Shown here in pieces: positions 35,641 to 48,805 of a stretch of DNA of 64,000 bases (positions within the stretch are counted from its first letter, which is position 1; each line of letters begins with the position of its first letter). Position numbers and translations under genes: made by a program. The stretch is from Erythrophleum ivorense (taxonomy: Eukaryota > Streptophyta > Magnoliopsida > Fabales > Fabaceae), in NCBI GenBank assembly GCA_026724425.1, contig JAIUCV010000004.1, positions 816,001 through 880,000 on the forward strand, given 5' to 3'. Below the pieces are notes generated by a model, which was not told where the DNA came from, searched no databases, and saw nothing but the letters and a program-made list of their open reading frames with translations.

Positions 35641-38600
35641 AGCAAATTTTGTAGTAACCTACTTTTCAAAAACAAAATTGAAACCAATAAATTGATACTA
35701 GAACACCCTAAAGTAGAGCAAATTGAGGCCAAATAAGATTTGATGTTAATTGGAACACTTGGAAATGTAGGTTAGAGTCTAAAGATAACCTGAAATCAGA
35801 GTCAAGACGGTCGAATAAATTTACAAGAAACATAGTGGCAAAACTATAATTTTAGATATTTTTGTAAAAACTCAAATGATGGAACTTTAAATAGAAAATT
35901 TGAGTTTTTTGGGATCCTTAGAAGCCTTAAAAATCATATGAACCCCTAAAATGGTTAAAACCCTTTCAATATACATTTTAGGTCATTAGTTGGCTAAAAC
36001 TTTGACCAAACAGTTTGGTAAGGTATTAAATCCAATTCCTGTGAAACTAAAGGCATTTTAAGAATTAGAGAATTTAAATTTCATAATTGAAAAAATTGTT
36101 TTAAAAAAAGAGTTGAAATGAGTTCAAATAGAGAAAATTAAATTGAGGAACAAAATTGAAATTTTTGAAAAGTGTCGTAATAAGGCTTTCCCTTCTTATT
36201 TAGTTCATCTTACTTGTTCCACTCACTTTAACTGACTTTCATTTGGCTAAAAACATAACTAAGGGCAATATTGAGTGGCGCACAAGAAGAGGGAGCAAGG
36301 TAGGAAGAAAGTAAGCTTGAAAGGGTAAGATTTTGCTTTTTTTTTATGCTCTTCCCTTCACTAAAGTTCTTTTTCTCTTTCTCCTCTCTCTTTTCATGGT
36401 TTTGGTGTTCTAAATGGTGATGTTTCATGGCTGGTTTAGTAGAGGGAAGGGAGAATTTGAAGAAAAACTTGAAAAACTTAGGAAAGCTCTCTTGACAAGC
36501 TTTAAAATAAGGTAAGAAACTATAGCCAAACTTACTTCTCCTTGGCTTTCTTTTTTATGTGTGTTTTGGACAGACCTAGGGTGATATGTAGGGAATTTGA
36601 TTTTGATCAAAACTTGATAAAAATTGGGGTTTTAAAGCATGAAAAATAATATGGAATAATTAGAATTCAAAAAGAACATATAAATAAAAAGTTATGGAAA
36701 TTAGGGTTTTGATTACATCTAGGAAAATTTGAAGCTTTAAAATGATATTCTAGGTTATGTAAGAGTGTATTTGAGTTCATAAGAGACCCAAAAAGTTTCA
36801 TGGATGTCAAATTTCCTAGAAAAACAAACAAAACTACATGGGTGTTCCATATAAGGGTGTCTCGTCCAAGCATTAAAGGGGATACCTAGGAAAAGTTTTC
36901 CTTGATTCTAATGATAGAAATGGTCTAAATAAATACTAAAGAAACAATTGATTTGAATTTAAAAATCATATTTTGAAAGTTGAATGTTTAGGTTTCCATT
37001 GTGCATAAAAAAGTAACTTGGTGTTAGGCTCATTATTTTGAGTTGGTGGTAACTCTAATGAGTTTAAATGGAGTTTTGTAACTTAGATTAAGTGAGAAAT
37101 TAGAGTCAAGATGATGAATTATATGAGTTACTTCATTATGCTCTTGTATGGAGCCATATGGATGCCATAAGTTAAAAGTAGCTTGTGTAGAACTTATGTG
37201 AGATTAAAAATAATTCCATTAATATATTTGTATCTTGTTTGATGTGTCTAGACCAAGCAAATCAAGCCTTCTCTAAGTGTGTGTATGAGGCAGAACCAAG
37301 GAGCTAGGAAACCAAGAGAAGAATTTGTGCTTCTTGACTCAAGGTAACTCTTCATCCATTCTTGTATGTATTTCTTAGTTGTTTGATTGTTATTAATTGC
37401 TTGTATATATGTTTGAATCATGAAACATGCCTTTAGCTATTGGAAAGATGCTTTGGTACCATTATGTTTCTTGAATTACCTTGAACATGTGAATTGGCTT
37501 TTGATGGATGAAGTTATGCCAAAAGTCCCTTGATTTAGATGAGATGAAGTCAAAAGTCCTTAAGAAAAGAAAAGATAAGGCCAAATGTGTCAAAAATGAG
37601 TGACACTATGTTAAAACTCCCTAAAAAATGGGTAAGCTTAATCCAAAAGTCCCAATAATTGGGTAAGACTACATCAAAAGTCTCTAGAACTTGTTTTTGA
37701 TATTATTGAATCTATATGACTTGAAATTTTGAGCATGTTTAGTACTTAGAAGTATTTAATGTATGCTTGCTTTTTTTGACATGATAACCTACCATATGTG
37801 TATACTTGAAAGGATGAATAAGCTATTGGGATTATTTGAATCTTACTTTCCCTCACTTTATATCTAACCTTGTCTAGAGAACTCTCATGGAACAAAGAAT
37901 GGAGGCCAAGAAACTTGACTTATGTTAATTTGACAATAAAATAGAATTTGATGTCAAAGTATAATTGTATAAGCTTTATACGAGATGTATCTCTTCACTT
38001 ATATGTAAAAATATAACATTATGATGAATGTATCATATTTAGAGCCAATTGTATGAGAATATAGAATTTTGACATGTAAGTAGCTTGTAACTTGTGTGTA
38101 TGAAGCTAAGTGAGAGAGTGGTTTTGAGTTCTATGATATTTTGGATCTGATATGATACTCCTATATGTTATATTTGAGGTTTTAGATGTGCTTAAAATGG
38201 TCACATGTGAGAAGCCATTTTAAACTATTTGAAACCATTTGTACACCATTTTGAGCTATAATATTTCCCTGAACCAAAATTAGATCAAATGGATGAATTT
38301 TTGTATGAAATTTGGCAATCATATAGGTCTCATTTAGAGGTTTTCATAGAGCTAAAAAACAAAATTTTTGAAACTTTGTAAAATTTCTTATAATTTTTTA
38401 AAGTTGGCTAAATTATATAGAAACTAACTGTGCACTGTTTATTTGGTTAGTTCTTGTTTTTTAGGTATTTAAGGGATCAAATAAAGTTCAATGCTCATGA
38501 AATTTTAAGGCATATAGTTGGCATCATAAGTTTTACATAGCCACTGAGATCACTTGATTTGGAGCTTTGTAGTTTGAGATATAAAATTTCAAAGTTCCAA

Positions 38601-38721
38601 GTTTGCAATTGCCGTCAAAATTCTAATAGTGGTATTGTTCCATTAAAATTTCATAAACCAGATGAATTGTCTTGATCTAAAATTTTTACAACATGTAGAT
38701 TATGTCTTGAGCTTTCCATAG

Positions 38722-41587
38722 TGTAACACCATTATTTCTAACTCATATCCATAATACCTTACATGCTCATATACATCTAGGAAGACTAAAGTGAGATCTC
38801 CCTTCCTTAGATGCTTACACTTTCTTAACACTTCAGCATGGTTAAAATGCATTTCAGTGTCACATGGATCGAGTGAGCTCATTCTATGCATCCTCATATT
38901 TAATTTCACCATTAAAACTCATTTCAATCTCAAAAGCATGCTTTTAGCCCATGGAAACCCAAAAGAGGTGTGAATCATGCATGTTCATTTTCGGTAGATT
39001 TGGCCTCATTTCTGGGCAAAGTTTGGAAATTCACAACTAAATATAGAAAAATATAAAACATGTAATCTCTATCATTTTGGAAATCTTAGGATGTCTACTT
39101 CATACTAAAAATATGTATAAGTCTTAAAATCACACACAAAAAGCGTTTGACATCCGAAATCATCTAAAAGTCAGAGGGGGTTTTGATACTGTCACAGTTT
39201 ACTGATATGAACTTCAAAAATGTCTAACTAAATCCAAAAAAATCCAATGCATCCAAATGATACCAATATGGAAATATGTGGATGTTAACTAGAGAGAAAA
39301 AATATCTCCAGATCAGTTCATCAAGCCAAACTCTCATAAATCGATGGAACAGTACCTCGGGTCTAGCAAGATGACTGATACTGGGCAGAACTTTGGAAAA
39401 TGCATATCTTCCTCTCTAGACCTCTAATTAAGTACTTCTAGTTGCTACAAGTTACTGTGACTATCTAATTTCTGCCTATAAAATTTCGTAGTCATTGGAC
39501 TACGTTTGCCCCTCGGATGACACAATTCCACAACTGACCAAATGAACAGTATTTATGAAAATCTGAATTTCTGATACCAACTTTGAAAAATCATAAAAAA
39601 TTATACAAACCTCCAAATAACTTGATCTTTAGCTTCCCAAAAAGCTCTAAATAATATCTAGTCACATGACAATTTTCAAGGCAAGGAGAGGTCATTTGGT
39701 TAGACTTGGACATCATGGGCAAAGTGACCTATTTCTTGTGTTCAAAGAGGGCTAATGGGATCCAACTTTGCTTCTCCTACCTCTAAGGCTCTATGAGCAC
39801 GTGAGAAAGCATCAATCTAAGCTATCAAACATGGCTCAAGTGTCTAACAACCCAGATTTGCAAAACTCACTCCCCCACACCAACATATACATCCATGTGG
39901 GCAATACTAAAATCTTGCCATTCATTACCATTCATTCCAAAACTTGCTACATCATGCACTATAAGTTCCATTCTCATACATATACATTGAGTACATCTAT
40001 TTACAAATATTCATATGTGCTACATCATGTATATCATTAGATTACATCTCTTAACATAACTACAAAATGGTGACAACATGGCTCTTTACAATTTCTTCAC
40101 CAAAATCCCTAACTTCAAGCTTGATGGCTCCCATCTCTTGCCTCACTTGGTCCACCTAGCATGTTTGGATGGTGGAGAGGAGGAGTGAGATTCAAAGAAT
40201 CTCAATAGCTCATCTCTCATTCACTCATATACAAAGCATGCAAACAAGTCTCACAAATGTATGCATGGGCATATTAGCATGTGAAATCATAAGAAAAGCA
40301 TTTTCAACATTTGAGTAGGCCATGCATATCATACAAAGGTTTGCCAAGCAAATGGATTAGCCTCACCCATTCACTTGTGGATTTTGGACTTGCCTCACCC
40401 ATTCTTTAAGAGGTTCTTAGACTCAATCCTTACTCTTGGGAGTCAACCTCACTTTTAGGAAACTCTTTGCTTTGTCTTAACTAACTTTAGGGTTCTTGGC
40501 TCATCCTCACCATGGCTAAAGGGTTATTGGCTTTCCCATACTCAAGTAAACCCAAGAAATCACATAAAATATCATTGAAATACATGAGGCATCATCATGC
40601 TAGCATACTTTTCATGGTTTAAAAACATATATACACACATGCAAAACAATGTAAGCACACATCTATGCATGAGAGAAGGTGGAAAGAGCTATCTTATTGG
40701 CTATTCACAAACTTTTCCTTTCAATTTGTCTCCTCCCTTGTTGATTTCACAATCACCTCTAGATGGGAGTGCTTCTCTTGAGCCTAAACACACAAGAAGC
40801 ATGGAATTACTCTCTTAACACTTTATTCATAAGCTAAGGATTTCTTTCTAGCAAACCCTACTAAGCATATAGAGCTAGGGGTTCTTTCTCTCACTAGAAA
40901 TTCACCTACTATCCTTCCCCTCTTAAGCTCTCAAGAAAGGAAAGCAAGGAGAAGAAGTAAAGGTATGTGGGTTTTGGTCTTCTTCAAGAGGGGTTTTCCA
41001 CTCTCCCTCTTCTAAACCAAGCTCCAAACTTAACTACTTCAATAATCAAAACCATAGGAAGAGAGGGCAAGGGGAGAAGAATAATATTCTAAGAGAAAAG
41101 CCATACAAATCTTACATTTTCTTGTTCTTCCTTCCTCCTCTAAGTTTCTCTCTCTCTCCTCCGCCCTTTTCTCTGTCTTAGAGGGAGCTTAAGTCGGTTA
41201 CAAAGTGAAAGGAGGGGTTGGGGTGCTTTAATAACTCAAATCCTCTTTTTTCACGTTTTTCCAGACTAACCCTCGCTATAGCGAGCCATAACCCTCGCTA
41301 CGGCGAGCTCGTATCAGTCCTAGACCCCTGCCTTCGCTATAGCGTGCGCTACGGCGAGCAACGCCTTGGTTTTTGTATGGGGTGCCCACACTCGCTATAG
41401 CTAGAAGCATTTTTGCTATAACGAGAAGGCACTCTCGCTATAGTTAGACCATTTCTCGCTATAGCGAACAGGTACATTCGCTATAGCTAGGCTATAGCTA
41501 GCAGACTTAGAAAATTTTCAGCCATTCGAAAATTTTCAACTTTCTTCCTTTTTTTTTCTTTTTCTTTTCTTTTTTTTGGTTGTTACA
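38722..41587 (+). mobile_element. Nested solo LTR, chromovirus-like, 2866 bp
   Basis: Starts TGTAACACCATTATTTC and ends GGTTGTTACA. The flanks are CATAG (38717-38721) and TATAG (41588-41592), which differ by a single transition. It is the closest relative of 12876-15721, alignable end to end, including the palindromic word array at 41265-41510. No coding sequence; the open frames inside it (for example 39768-40040) parallel those in the sister copy only because the DNA is homologous. Confidence 0.88.
41265..41510 (+). repeat. Array of TCGCTATAGCGAG palindromes
   Basis: Nine to ten units: TCGCTATAGCGAG, TCGCTACGGCGAG, TCGCTATAGCGTG followed by CGCTACGGCGAG, TCGCTATAGCTAG, TTGCTATAACGAG, TCGCTATAGTTAG, TCGCTATAGCGAA, TCGCTATAGCTAG and GCTATAGCTAG. 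These are better preserved than in the sister LTR at 15405-15655. Most differences between the two arrays are C/T or G/A. Confidence 0.87.
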
Positions 41588-41938
41588 TATAGCATCCTAG
41601 TTTGCATGATTTGAAAATTTTTAACTTAAGTTATGAATTTTTGAAGTTATAATAGGATTTATGAAACCATGAAAAATGGAAGTGTGATGCAAGTCTTGAT
41701 GTGCATGGCTTAAACCCAAAATTCATGCTTCATTTTGTGATATTTCTGTATGATCAAGCATATTAAGGATGGAAGATGAGTTTGGTAAATTGAAATGGTT
41801 CATTTAATAAAAAATGAATTACTTTGACCTTTAATGATGATGTTTTCCATTGCTAAAAGTGTTGACTATAGGAAAAGTGATGTTATAAGCATAATGTGAT
41901 GTAGAAATTAGGCTATTTTAATATGGTATTACAAATTT

Positions 41939-42600
41939 TCTTAAACCATCATTGACTTAATCATTTCAAATAACATTCTTTCCTTCTTTCAATGACTTTA
42001 TTTTGTTGTTGAGTGTCAGGGATGGTTAGTTATTTAATTATTTCTTTTTTCTATAGAGCTTTTTAAATTGCTTAAACAAATATTCACATCTTTGGTTAGT
42101 TCTTAATGCTTTAATATTATTATTTAGTTGATTCTCAACCATACTCATGTAATGTTTAAAACATCCTAATGTTTTGACTTATAGGAGATCAAATGAACAT
42201 AATGAAATACCATGCTTTACGTCTTTTCCTCACACTCATTAGACTACATGTATCAAAATGGATTAATTGTAATGGAAATTTTGGTTCTGATTCCTTTACC
42301 AAATGATTTTTTAGTTGCTTTACCTATTAGGTAATGCTCACATAAAGACAACTCTAAACTAGAGGTTGTTCATAGTGTTCTTTCTTTTTCTAGTCTTGTT
42401 ATTTGTTATTAGCTTATGTAGCCTACTTTAGCATGCTAAACATTCATTTTCAAATTTGAATTGGAATTAGATGATATAGTAAAGCAATCATGTTCATTTA
42501 TGTTACAAACATGATCACAAATTGTATCTAAAACAATAAAACCACTAAATAAAAACCAAAACCATAAAATATTGTCCCTTAAAAAATGTTTACTAAGCTA
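41939..42600 (-). pseudogene. Ty1/copia integrase N-terminal relic
   Basis: Minus-strand translation gives LELSLCEHYLIGKATKKSFG, which corresponds to the C-x2-C...GK.T+.F region after the copia integrase HHCC finger. It is followed by SLMSVRKRRKAWYFIMFI, the start of the catalytic core (usual form GPM...G..YF..FID). Stops interrupt it. The element was cut immediately downstream by the LTR at 35650-41933. Confidence 0.78.
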
Positions 42601-42899
42601 TCACGAAAATTAATATTAGAACTAAACTTAAAAAAGGAAACTATAGAAACTGAATTTCACAAGATTTCTAGTACAAATAAGGCATCATATAGGATTAAGT
42701 ATCTTCTACCATACAGAATCAATTTGCATGTTCCGATCCTATTTACTTCCACTTTTGCATTATTTCCTACATATGGCCATATGCTTTTGAATGATAGTTA
42801 ATGGTATTCCATAAAGGATCCATAATCCTTGGCTATATGACCTGTGACTTCTGAGTCTACAATTTACAAAGGGTGAGATTCAACTATTAAAACAATACA

Positions 42900-43785
42900 A
42901 AGAATATTAATAAAATGTGAAAAATTATTGCATGGTGTTATCTTGTTTTGCTTAATGTTGTCACATAAAATGACCTATTTTTTGACAAACATAACACTTG
43001 ACCTTGCCCATGTAAAGTTTATTGCAACCATACTTGCCTCACTTCTTAAGGTCCTTCTTAGCCTTCTCAAAATGTCAGTGAAAACCTTTCTTCTTTTTCT
43101 AAAAGTACTTTCCCTTCTTGCCCCTAGGTCTTGAAGTCCTAATTGCCTCTATCATGTCAACATGACTAAAAGATCTAGTAGCCTTTAGGCACTTATCTTC
43201 AAGCTCCACATGGGGAGCAATATCATCAAGATTGGTGATGTTCTCATTATAGGTCAAGTTTATCTTTATATGTTCCAAGCTAGCAGAAAGGGATCTTATA
43301 ATAGCTTGAACTTGTTGTTCATCTAAAAGGACATAGTCGACTGAGTTCAACTCTCATATCATGTTTGACATGTCTCTTATATGCTACTTCACGGAGTCAT
43401 TAGAGCACAACTTATAAGTGTCAAACTTAATAGTTAGCCTTCTTAGTTTTGTAGCAGAAGCACCGCTAAACTTGTTTTTCAATGCTATCCACATATCTTA
43501 TGGGGTTCATTAAGACTTAAACTTGCACATTAAATCTTCGGCCATATAGCTCAACATCATGATGCGAACTATGCTATCCTTTTTTTTCTAAGCTTGGATA
43601 GCCTCAAGATCCCTTCTATGTTGAGCCAAGTTTCCATGTTCAAGTTCTAGCAGGACATTATTTATTAGCTCATTGGTATCTTGCTCTTTAAGACTGTAGG
43701 AAATTTTATGGTACTAGATTTTTCAATTGTCACTGTTTAGCTTCTCACTCTTGTTGAGCTCAATTATTATATCCTTAGTGGCCAT
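42900..43785 (-). pseudogene. Ty1/copia gag relic
   Basis: The ATG at 43785 starts MATKDIIIELNKSEKLNSDN. Downstream are LEAIQA, IVRIMMLSYMAEDLMCKF, WIALKNKFSGASATKL and an 83-residue intact piece (43099-43350) with LLDEQQVQAIIRSL and DDIAPHVELEDKC, all typical of the copia gag (UBN2/retrotran_gag) domain. A degraded zinc knuckle (CYVCQKIGH) lies near 42.97-43.0 kb. In-frame stops in several places make it non-functional. Strand and order agree with the PBS and LTR at 46 kb. Confidence 0.87.
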
Positions 43786-45987
43786 ATTCAGTACTTTATA
43801 TATACATAAACATAGCATAGAATTATAAACATATACATGATATCATTTATTTACAGTAAATTTTGATTAGACTAACAATGACTTTATTAGATTCATGATC
43901 AGAAGTCAGCATTTATCTTACTTCCATCACATGTATCCTAAAATAATGTCATCATTTTTTTATCTAATTTATTTGAAAATTGTTCAATTATATTTCTTAG
44001 ATGACCCAATATCTACTAGTTGAAGAATTCCTACTTAATTAAGCATTTCTCAATTATAGCATTTATAATAAACTCATGTAATTAAATGAAGCATAATCAT
44101 AAATTTAATTTAATTTAACATTAAAATAAATAAATATGTAGTCTTTGTTACATCAACACCAAATATTTTCTCACTGACAATAATTTCAATACAAACTAAG
44201 GTTTTAAAGATGCTTCATCTTATCGAAAGTATCTCATATGTCTTATAATTGATGCAATCCTTATTGTTGATGGGATAATTTGGTAATTCGAATTTTGATT
44301 TAGCATGTTTAATCACTCCCTTTCTGATGAATCCCCTTCTCATGTGCGCTCTACCTAAATTTTCATACACTTTTCACATCAAGGAATTGTGAAAACAAAA
44401 CTAATTGCCTAACATTCATAACAAGATGACACTCATATGCTAGTTCTATTTTAGCAGCACATTGATTAAAAATTCAAGCCTTTCTAACCTGTTTCATTAT
44501 TGGGCTCATACTTTCCTCTCATTTTGCTTTCACTAGAGTTCAAAAATCATCATTTATGAGTGAATTAATGAATCTTAAGACCAATTTAGAGCAGGGAATT
44601 CTTTTATAACTTAAGATAAAATACCTCTTTGCGTCAAACCGACTTCTCATTATATAGATATGACATTGGATACTAATGTTAGGATCCACTTTGTAACCCA
44701 TAGAGGTCTTTAGGTCTATTTTGTAGTTCACATATCTTTCTATGTTCATATTGACCTAAAAAATAAAATTAATTAATTAATTAATTAACTCATAATTTTT
44801 TAAATAAAATTTTAATATATAAAATCACCATTTAAAGGTCAAAAACACACTAAAAAATAACCAACAGTAGTCAAACATAGGCAAATTATGTACTAAAATA
44901 AAGCTATCAAAATTAGGAATTTTTAGAGCAAAAAAAAAATCCTAAAAGACTTGGTATGTGCCTCATGCACCAATTCTTCCTTTTTGCTTCAAAAAATTAA
45001 AACAAATAAAGGAAGGGAATGGCCACATAGGCATATGGTGGCATGTGTAGCCCATGTGCCCCCTTCTAGTCCTCTTCAAGCCATGGTGGCTTCACCAATC
45101 TCTTTTTTTTTTGCCTTTCTCTTTTTGTTAATGCCAAGTTTAAGCCAAATGGTGGTAAAAAAAAATAGATGAGATTTGTCCCTACTACTAACTCTATCTA
45201 AAAAAATCTTGTTTTTTTGAATATGCAGAAATAAACAAGTCATTGCAATTACCAAAAATACTAGGAAAAATAGAGGGTGAGTTGCAAAGAGTTGTCATAG
45301 AATGGGTACCTAGATTTAATATTTGTACTTGTTATTTTCTTTTTCTTTTAGTTATTCATTAAGTTATTTTTTTATTGTTCTATTAATATTTAATATTGTT
45401 ACCTACTATTATTATATTGCTATAAAGATATTTTATAATAACTTGAATTCACATATACTTATACCAAGTATGTTTTCATATAGAATTATACTGTGACTGG
45501 TTAAGGGACTTGATTTTAAATCTTTAAGTTTTTTTGCAACTTGATTTTCCAAAATTTTATTTTCCATAAGACCAATTTTATAGCTTTGTATCTCTCTTGT
45601 TTTAACTTCAATTTAAGCAAATTTGGTGTCATTAAAAAACTCTTTCAACAAGCTTTCTATTCATGTAAGGCTTGGAGCATGATGTGTAGTGTGTGAAGAA
45701 CAATAATGCTAAAAAGTGGCTATCTGACTATGTGAAATTTGAGACCTCGAAACTCAATTTCTCTCTAATGAAATCTTGGCTTTTATGAAAGTTTTTATCA
45801 CTTGTTCTTCTACTTATTGTCTATCTATAATGTACATTTGGTGGCCTATGTTGGTCTCTAAGTGTGTCTACCATTAATGGCCATATTATGTCCAAAATTG
45901 AAATTGCACAATTCAAGTAAAACATTCATAAATTCTCTCCTAACCAAGCCAAACAACCATGGAAAAGTAATTAAAAGAATCTAACTA
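43786..45987. other. Unassigned 2.2 kb between copia PBS and gag
   Basis: No coding similarity. This is long for a copia leader, so part of it may be another old insertion, but I could not find paired ends. Confidence 0.45.
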
Positions 45988-46000
45988 GGTTTTGATACCA
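45988..46000 (-). promoter_or_regulatory. Primer-binding site of the copia element
   Basis: The minus strand reads TGGTATCAAAACC, one base inside the 5' LTR end. It matches the initiator-Met tRNA PBS used by plant copia elements (TGGTATCAGAGC-type) over its first eight bases, with changes after that. Confidence 0.8.
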
Positions 46001-46001
46001 C

Positions 46002-46447
46002 TGATGTGTAAATTAAGAGGATGGGTCAAGTACTTACTTACAGTGGATCTCTTTGCTCTTCAATTACCTTACCAATGGATTTAGGTCATGATTCAAACTC
46101 TGATCAGTGTCCACAGTAGAGGCACTAGGAAATTTGAAGGAAGAAGAGAATTTCAATTTTTTTTTTTGGGTTTTTGCCCATAATGTTCCCTCACCAAAAC
46201 ACATTCTCAAAGCACATTTGAATTTCCAACAATTGTGTATTTTGTTTTTTACTTAATCATTTTTCTTAATTTCCTTCACAAATAAATAAATTGACCAATT
46301 TTGAATTTGAATTTCTAAAATTCAAAATATTAATTAATTAACTAATAACCAAATAATTAATTTAATATAATTAATTAAATTAATATCGAATTAGGCTTAC
46401 TTTATGGATTTGGGTCAACTCATCATGAATGACCCAATAATCCAATC
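46002..46447 (-). mobile_element. 5' LTR of the minus-strand Ty1/copia element (446 bp)
   Basis: Ends CACATCA next to the PBS on the minus strand and aligns with the 3' LTR at 31760-32389. The start near 46447 (GATTGGATTATTGGGTC) corresponds to TGTTAGATTATCGAGC in the other LTR, so its terminal TG is degraded. The LTRs differ at many sites and by the 39-bp expansion, which marks this as an old insertion. Confidence 0.8.
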
Positions 46448-47349
46448 GAATCATTTGTTATGCTTTTTGTAAATGTCATGGTCTATGTATAAATTCTTTA
46501 GCTTGCTTTGATAAGAATTTTTTTTTATGCATATATAATTTGGGAACAAAAAAGTACGTTTCAACAAAGACAAAAATTTGTTTATTTGAAAAATAATTAA
46601 TATTTTTTTATATTAAATACACTTTAGCTTCTCAAGAAGATTGTTTTAAATGATCACTATTAAATTAAGGGAGATTATAAAGCCGTCCAATTGCTTGAAA
46701 CATTAACTAAATGTTATGTCATATATTTGATCTAATCACTTTTACTACTTATTTAATCTAATTATTTGTATCTATTTCATTCTAAAATTGACAGTATAAA
46801 TTTTGTTAAAAAAATACAATGACTCCTTGTTTAGGAGACATTACACCTCTACTATGCTTTAGGGCATAGTAAAGGATCCACATTAAAAAAGGTATCAACA
46901 AAAGGAGCTAAGTTAGGCTGCTAACCTGCTAGCCAAAATATGGACAACTACAAATTTCAGAATTTCTTTTAATTATAAATTAATGCATCATCATGAAGTT
47001 GCAATTATTGATTTATCAATTATATTTTCACATTCTGACTTTTGGCTTAAAAGAATTAACTTCTCCTTTAGTTTTGGGACACTGCCATCACATATATATG
47101 TTGAGCTTGAGATATAAGTGTACATAATAAATCATTATTTGAAGGAAGGTCACCTTAAGAGTGGGATCCAGTTGGTATGCCATGAATTAAAATATTATTC
47201 ATAATTTTGATAACTAAAGCAAGTTTCATGGAGCTAATTGGGTGCATTCACCCTACATCTGTATATAAAGCCTCTCCTTCAAAATGGAGCTTACACCTTA
47301 TAGTCAAATGTACAATAATGGCTTCATATTTACAATATTCTTTCTTAGG
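46448..47349. other. Non-genic sequence between copia and Athila elements
   Basis: AT-rich; no supported gene. It ends at the target duplication AAGAA of the Athila element. Confidence 0.6.
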
Positions 47350-47354
47350 AAGAA

Positions 47355-48799
47355 TGATAACCTCCCTAAATTCATGCCTTTACAGCACATTTTCCTGTAA
47401 TTAGGAATGTCTTTTGATATATTTTTGTATATAAAGTATACTCAAAATAGGAAAATGTGCATTTTTTTGATACCTGAGCTTAACTGACTCAATTTTAGTT
47501 AAATTATGCAAACTTCGACCTTAGTTTGGGATTATTTTGGTTTATTTATGATTTCATACTTTTTGCAGATATAGTTGGGATTCAAAGCTAATAGTTGATG
47601 ACTAAAGTTGCAATGCTCGCCGCGGCCAATTAGTTTGTTTGCCGCAGCCAATTGTTACGTGGAGGAAGGAGCAAGCAGAGAGCTATTCGCCGCGGCTAAT
47701 TTTGTTGTTCGTCACGGCCAATTTGTCGTTCAGAAAAGCTGTGCTCGCCAGAGAGCATTTAGCCGCGGCGAATAATATGTTAGCCGCGGCGAACAAATGG
47801 TTTACTGAAACACTGCGTTTTGAGGTCTGAGGAACTCTAGGGTTGGATATATTCACAATTTCGACCAAGAGAGCCATTCTCCGACTTCTGGGCAGTACTG
47901 GGGAGCTGGTGTGCTAGGGTTTGGAGTGTGAAGAGTGGTTAGAGCCAAGGATTGAAGTTTCAAGGAGACTTGAAGCCATTTCCATCAGTTTTTCTGATCC
48001 TCTCCTTCTCCTTTGCTTGTATTCTGCTATGGGTTTGATCTCAATGGTTTTTGTAAACTTGTAGCTGAGTATGAGTAGCTAAATATTTGTTCTAGGATTA
48101 TCTTAAACCCTTGTATGGAGTAACATCTGACTCTCCTCCGCCTCCATTGATTAATGATATATATGTGCTGATTTTACTCCATTTGTAATGCTTCTGGTTG
48201 ATTGGCCAATAATCAGTTGTGTGTTTGCTTGAGTGAAGCTTGAGAGAGCTAGCTTGAGTGTTGAACTTGAGTTAAATCATGCAAGAACTTGAAATTTAAG
48301 TATTGAATGGATGGTTTAGTTGGTGAGGTAGAAATACACTCATTAACCTTGTGTAGTCAAACTTGGGTCTAAGCTTAAAATTAGAGTTTCTTTAGTTGTA
48401 AGAAAATTTGAACAACTAATGGAATTAAATACTTGTTTAGGACTTGAGAGAGCTTTTACAAGTAGTAATTGATTCCCAGACTAGTGCATATAGTTGTTGA
48501 TCATTGTTGGTGAGAAGAGATTATTCTTGTGCTGTGAGATACAAAGGGGGAGAGATAATCCTAAATCCCTTACAAGCTTGGAGTCGAACAGGATCTCTTA
48601 ACTCTATTTATACATTCATTTGCAAAGTTAACTCTTTTATTTACACCCATCTTCATTATACAATTGTTCTGCTCAACCTAGTTTAAAACATAAATTTAAT
48701 GATCAATCCAACTCAACTTCAGTCCTCGTGGGAACGATAATCTTTTTATACTACTTTGTCACGACCCGTGCACTTACGGAATAAGCTGTTTAGTGAATA
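47355..48799 (+). mobile_element. 5' LTR of the Athila element (1445 bp)
   Basis: Begins TGATAACCTCCC and ends ...TTTAGTGAATA. The other LTR ends GGTGAACA, so the terminal CA here has become TA. It carries GCCGCGGC words at 47617-47795 and ends with the GTCCTCGTGGGAACGATAAT block common to Athila/Tat LTRs. The 63-residue frame at 47639-47830 and its antisense are array artefacts. Confidence 0.95.
47615..47800 (+). repeat. GCCGCGGC word array in the 5' LTR
   Basis: Six units: CGCCGCGGCCAATT, TGCCGCAGCCAATT, CGCCGCGGCTAATT, CGTCACGGCCAATT, AGCCGCGGCGAATA and AGCCGCGGCGAACA. The first four read toward (C/T)AATT and the last two toward GAA(T/C)A. The 3' LTR has the same array at 59381-59566 with several C/T and G/A differences. 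Confidence 0.9.
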
Positions 48800-48805
48800 A
48801 GTTTT

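Larger units (their letters stand above)
35650..41933 (-). mobile_element. Solo LTR, chromovirus-like, minus strand, split by a nested LTR (TSD AATTT)
   Basis: The minus-strand start is TGTAATACCATATTAAA at 41933 and the end is AGGTTACTACA at 35650. AATTT is duplicated exactly at 35645-35649 and 41934-41938. It is interrupted by 38722-41587. Removing that insert and one target copy joins ...GAGCTTTCCATAG to CATCCTAG..., and this junction aligns with the reverse complement of the uninterrupted relative at about 13.24 kb. Net length is about 3.4 kb. The tail (35.87-36.0 kb) matches the reverse complement of 31.36-31.45 kb. It was inserted in the integrase region of the copia element. Confidence 0.86.
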
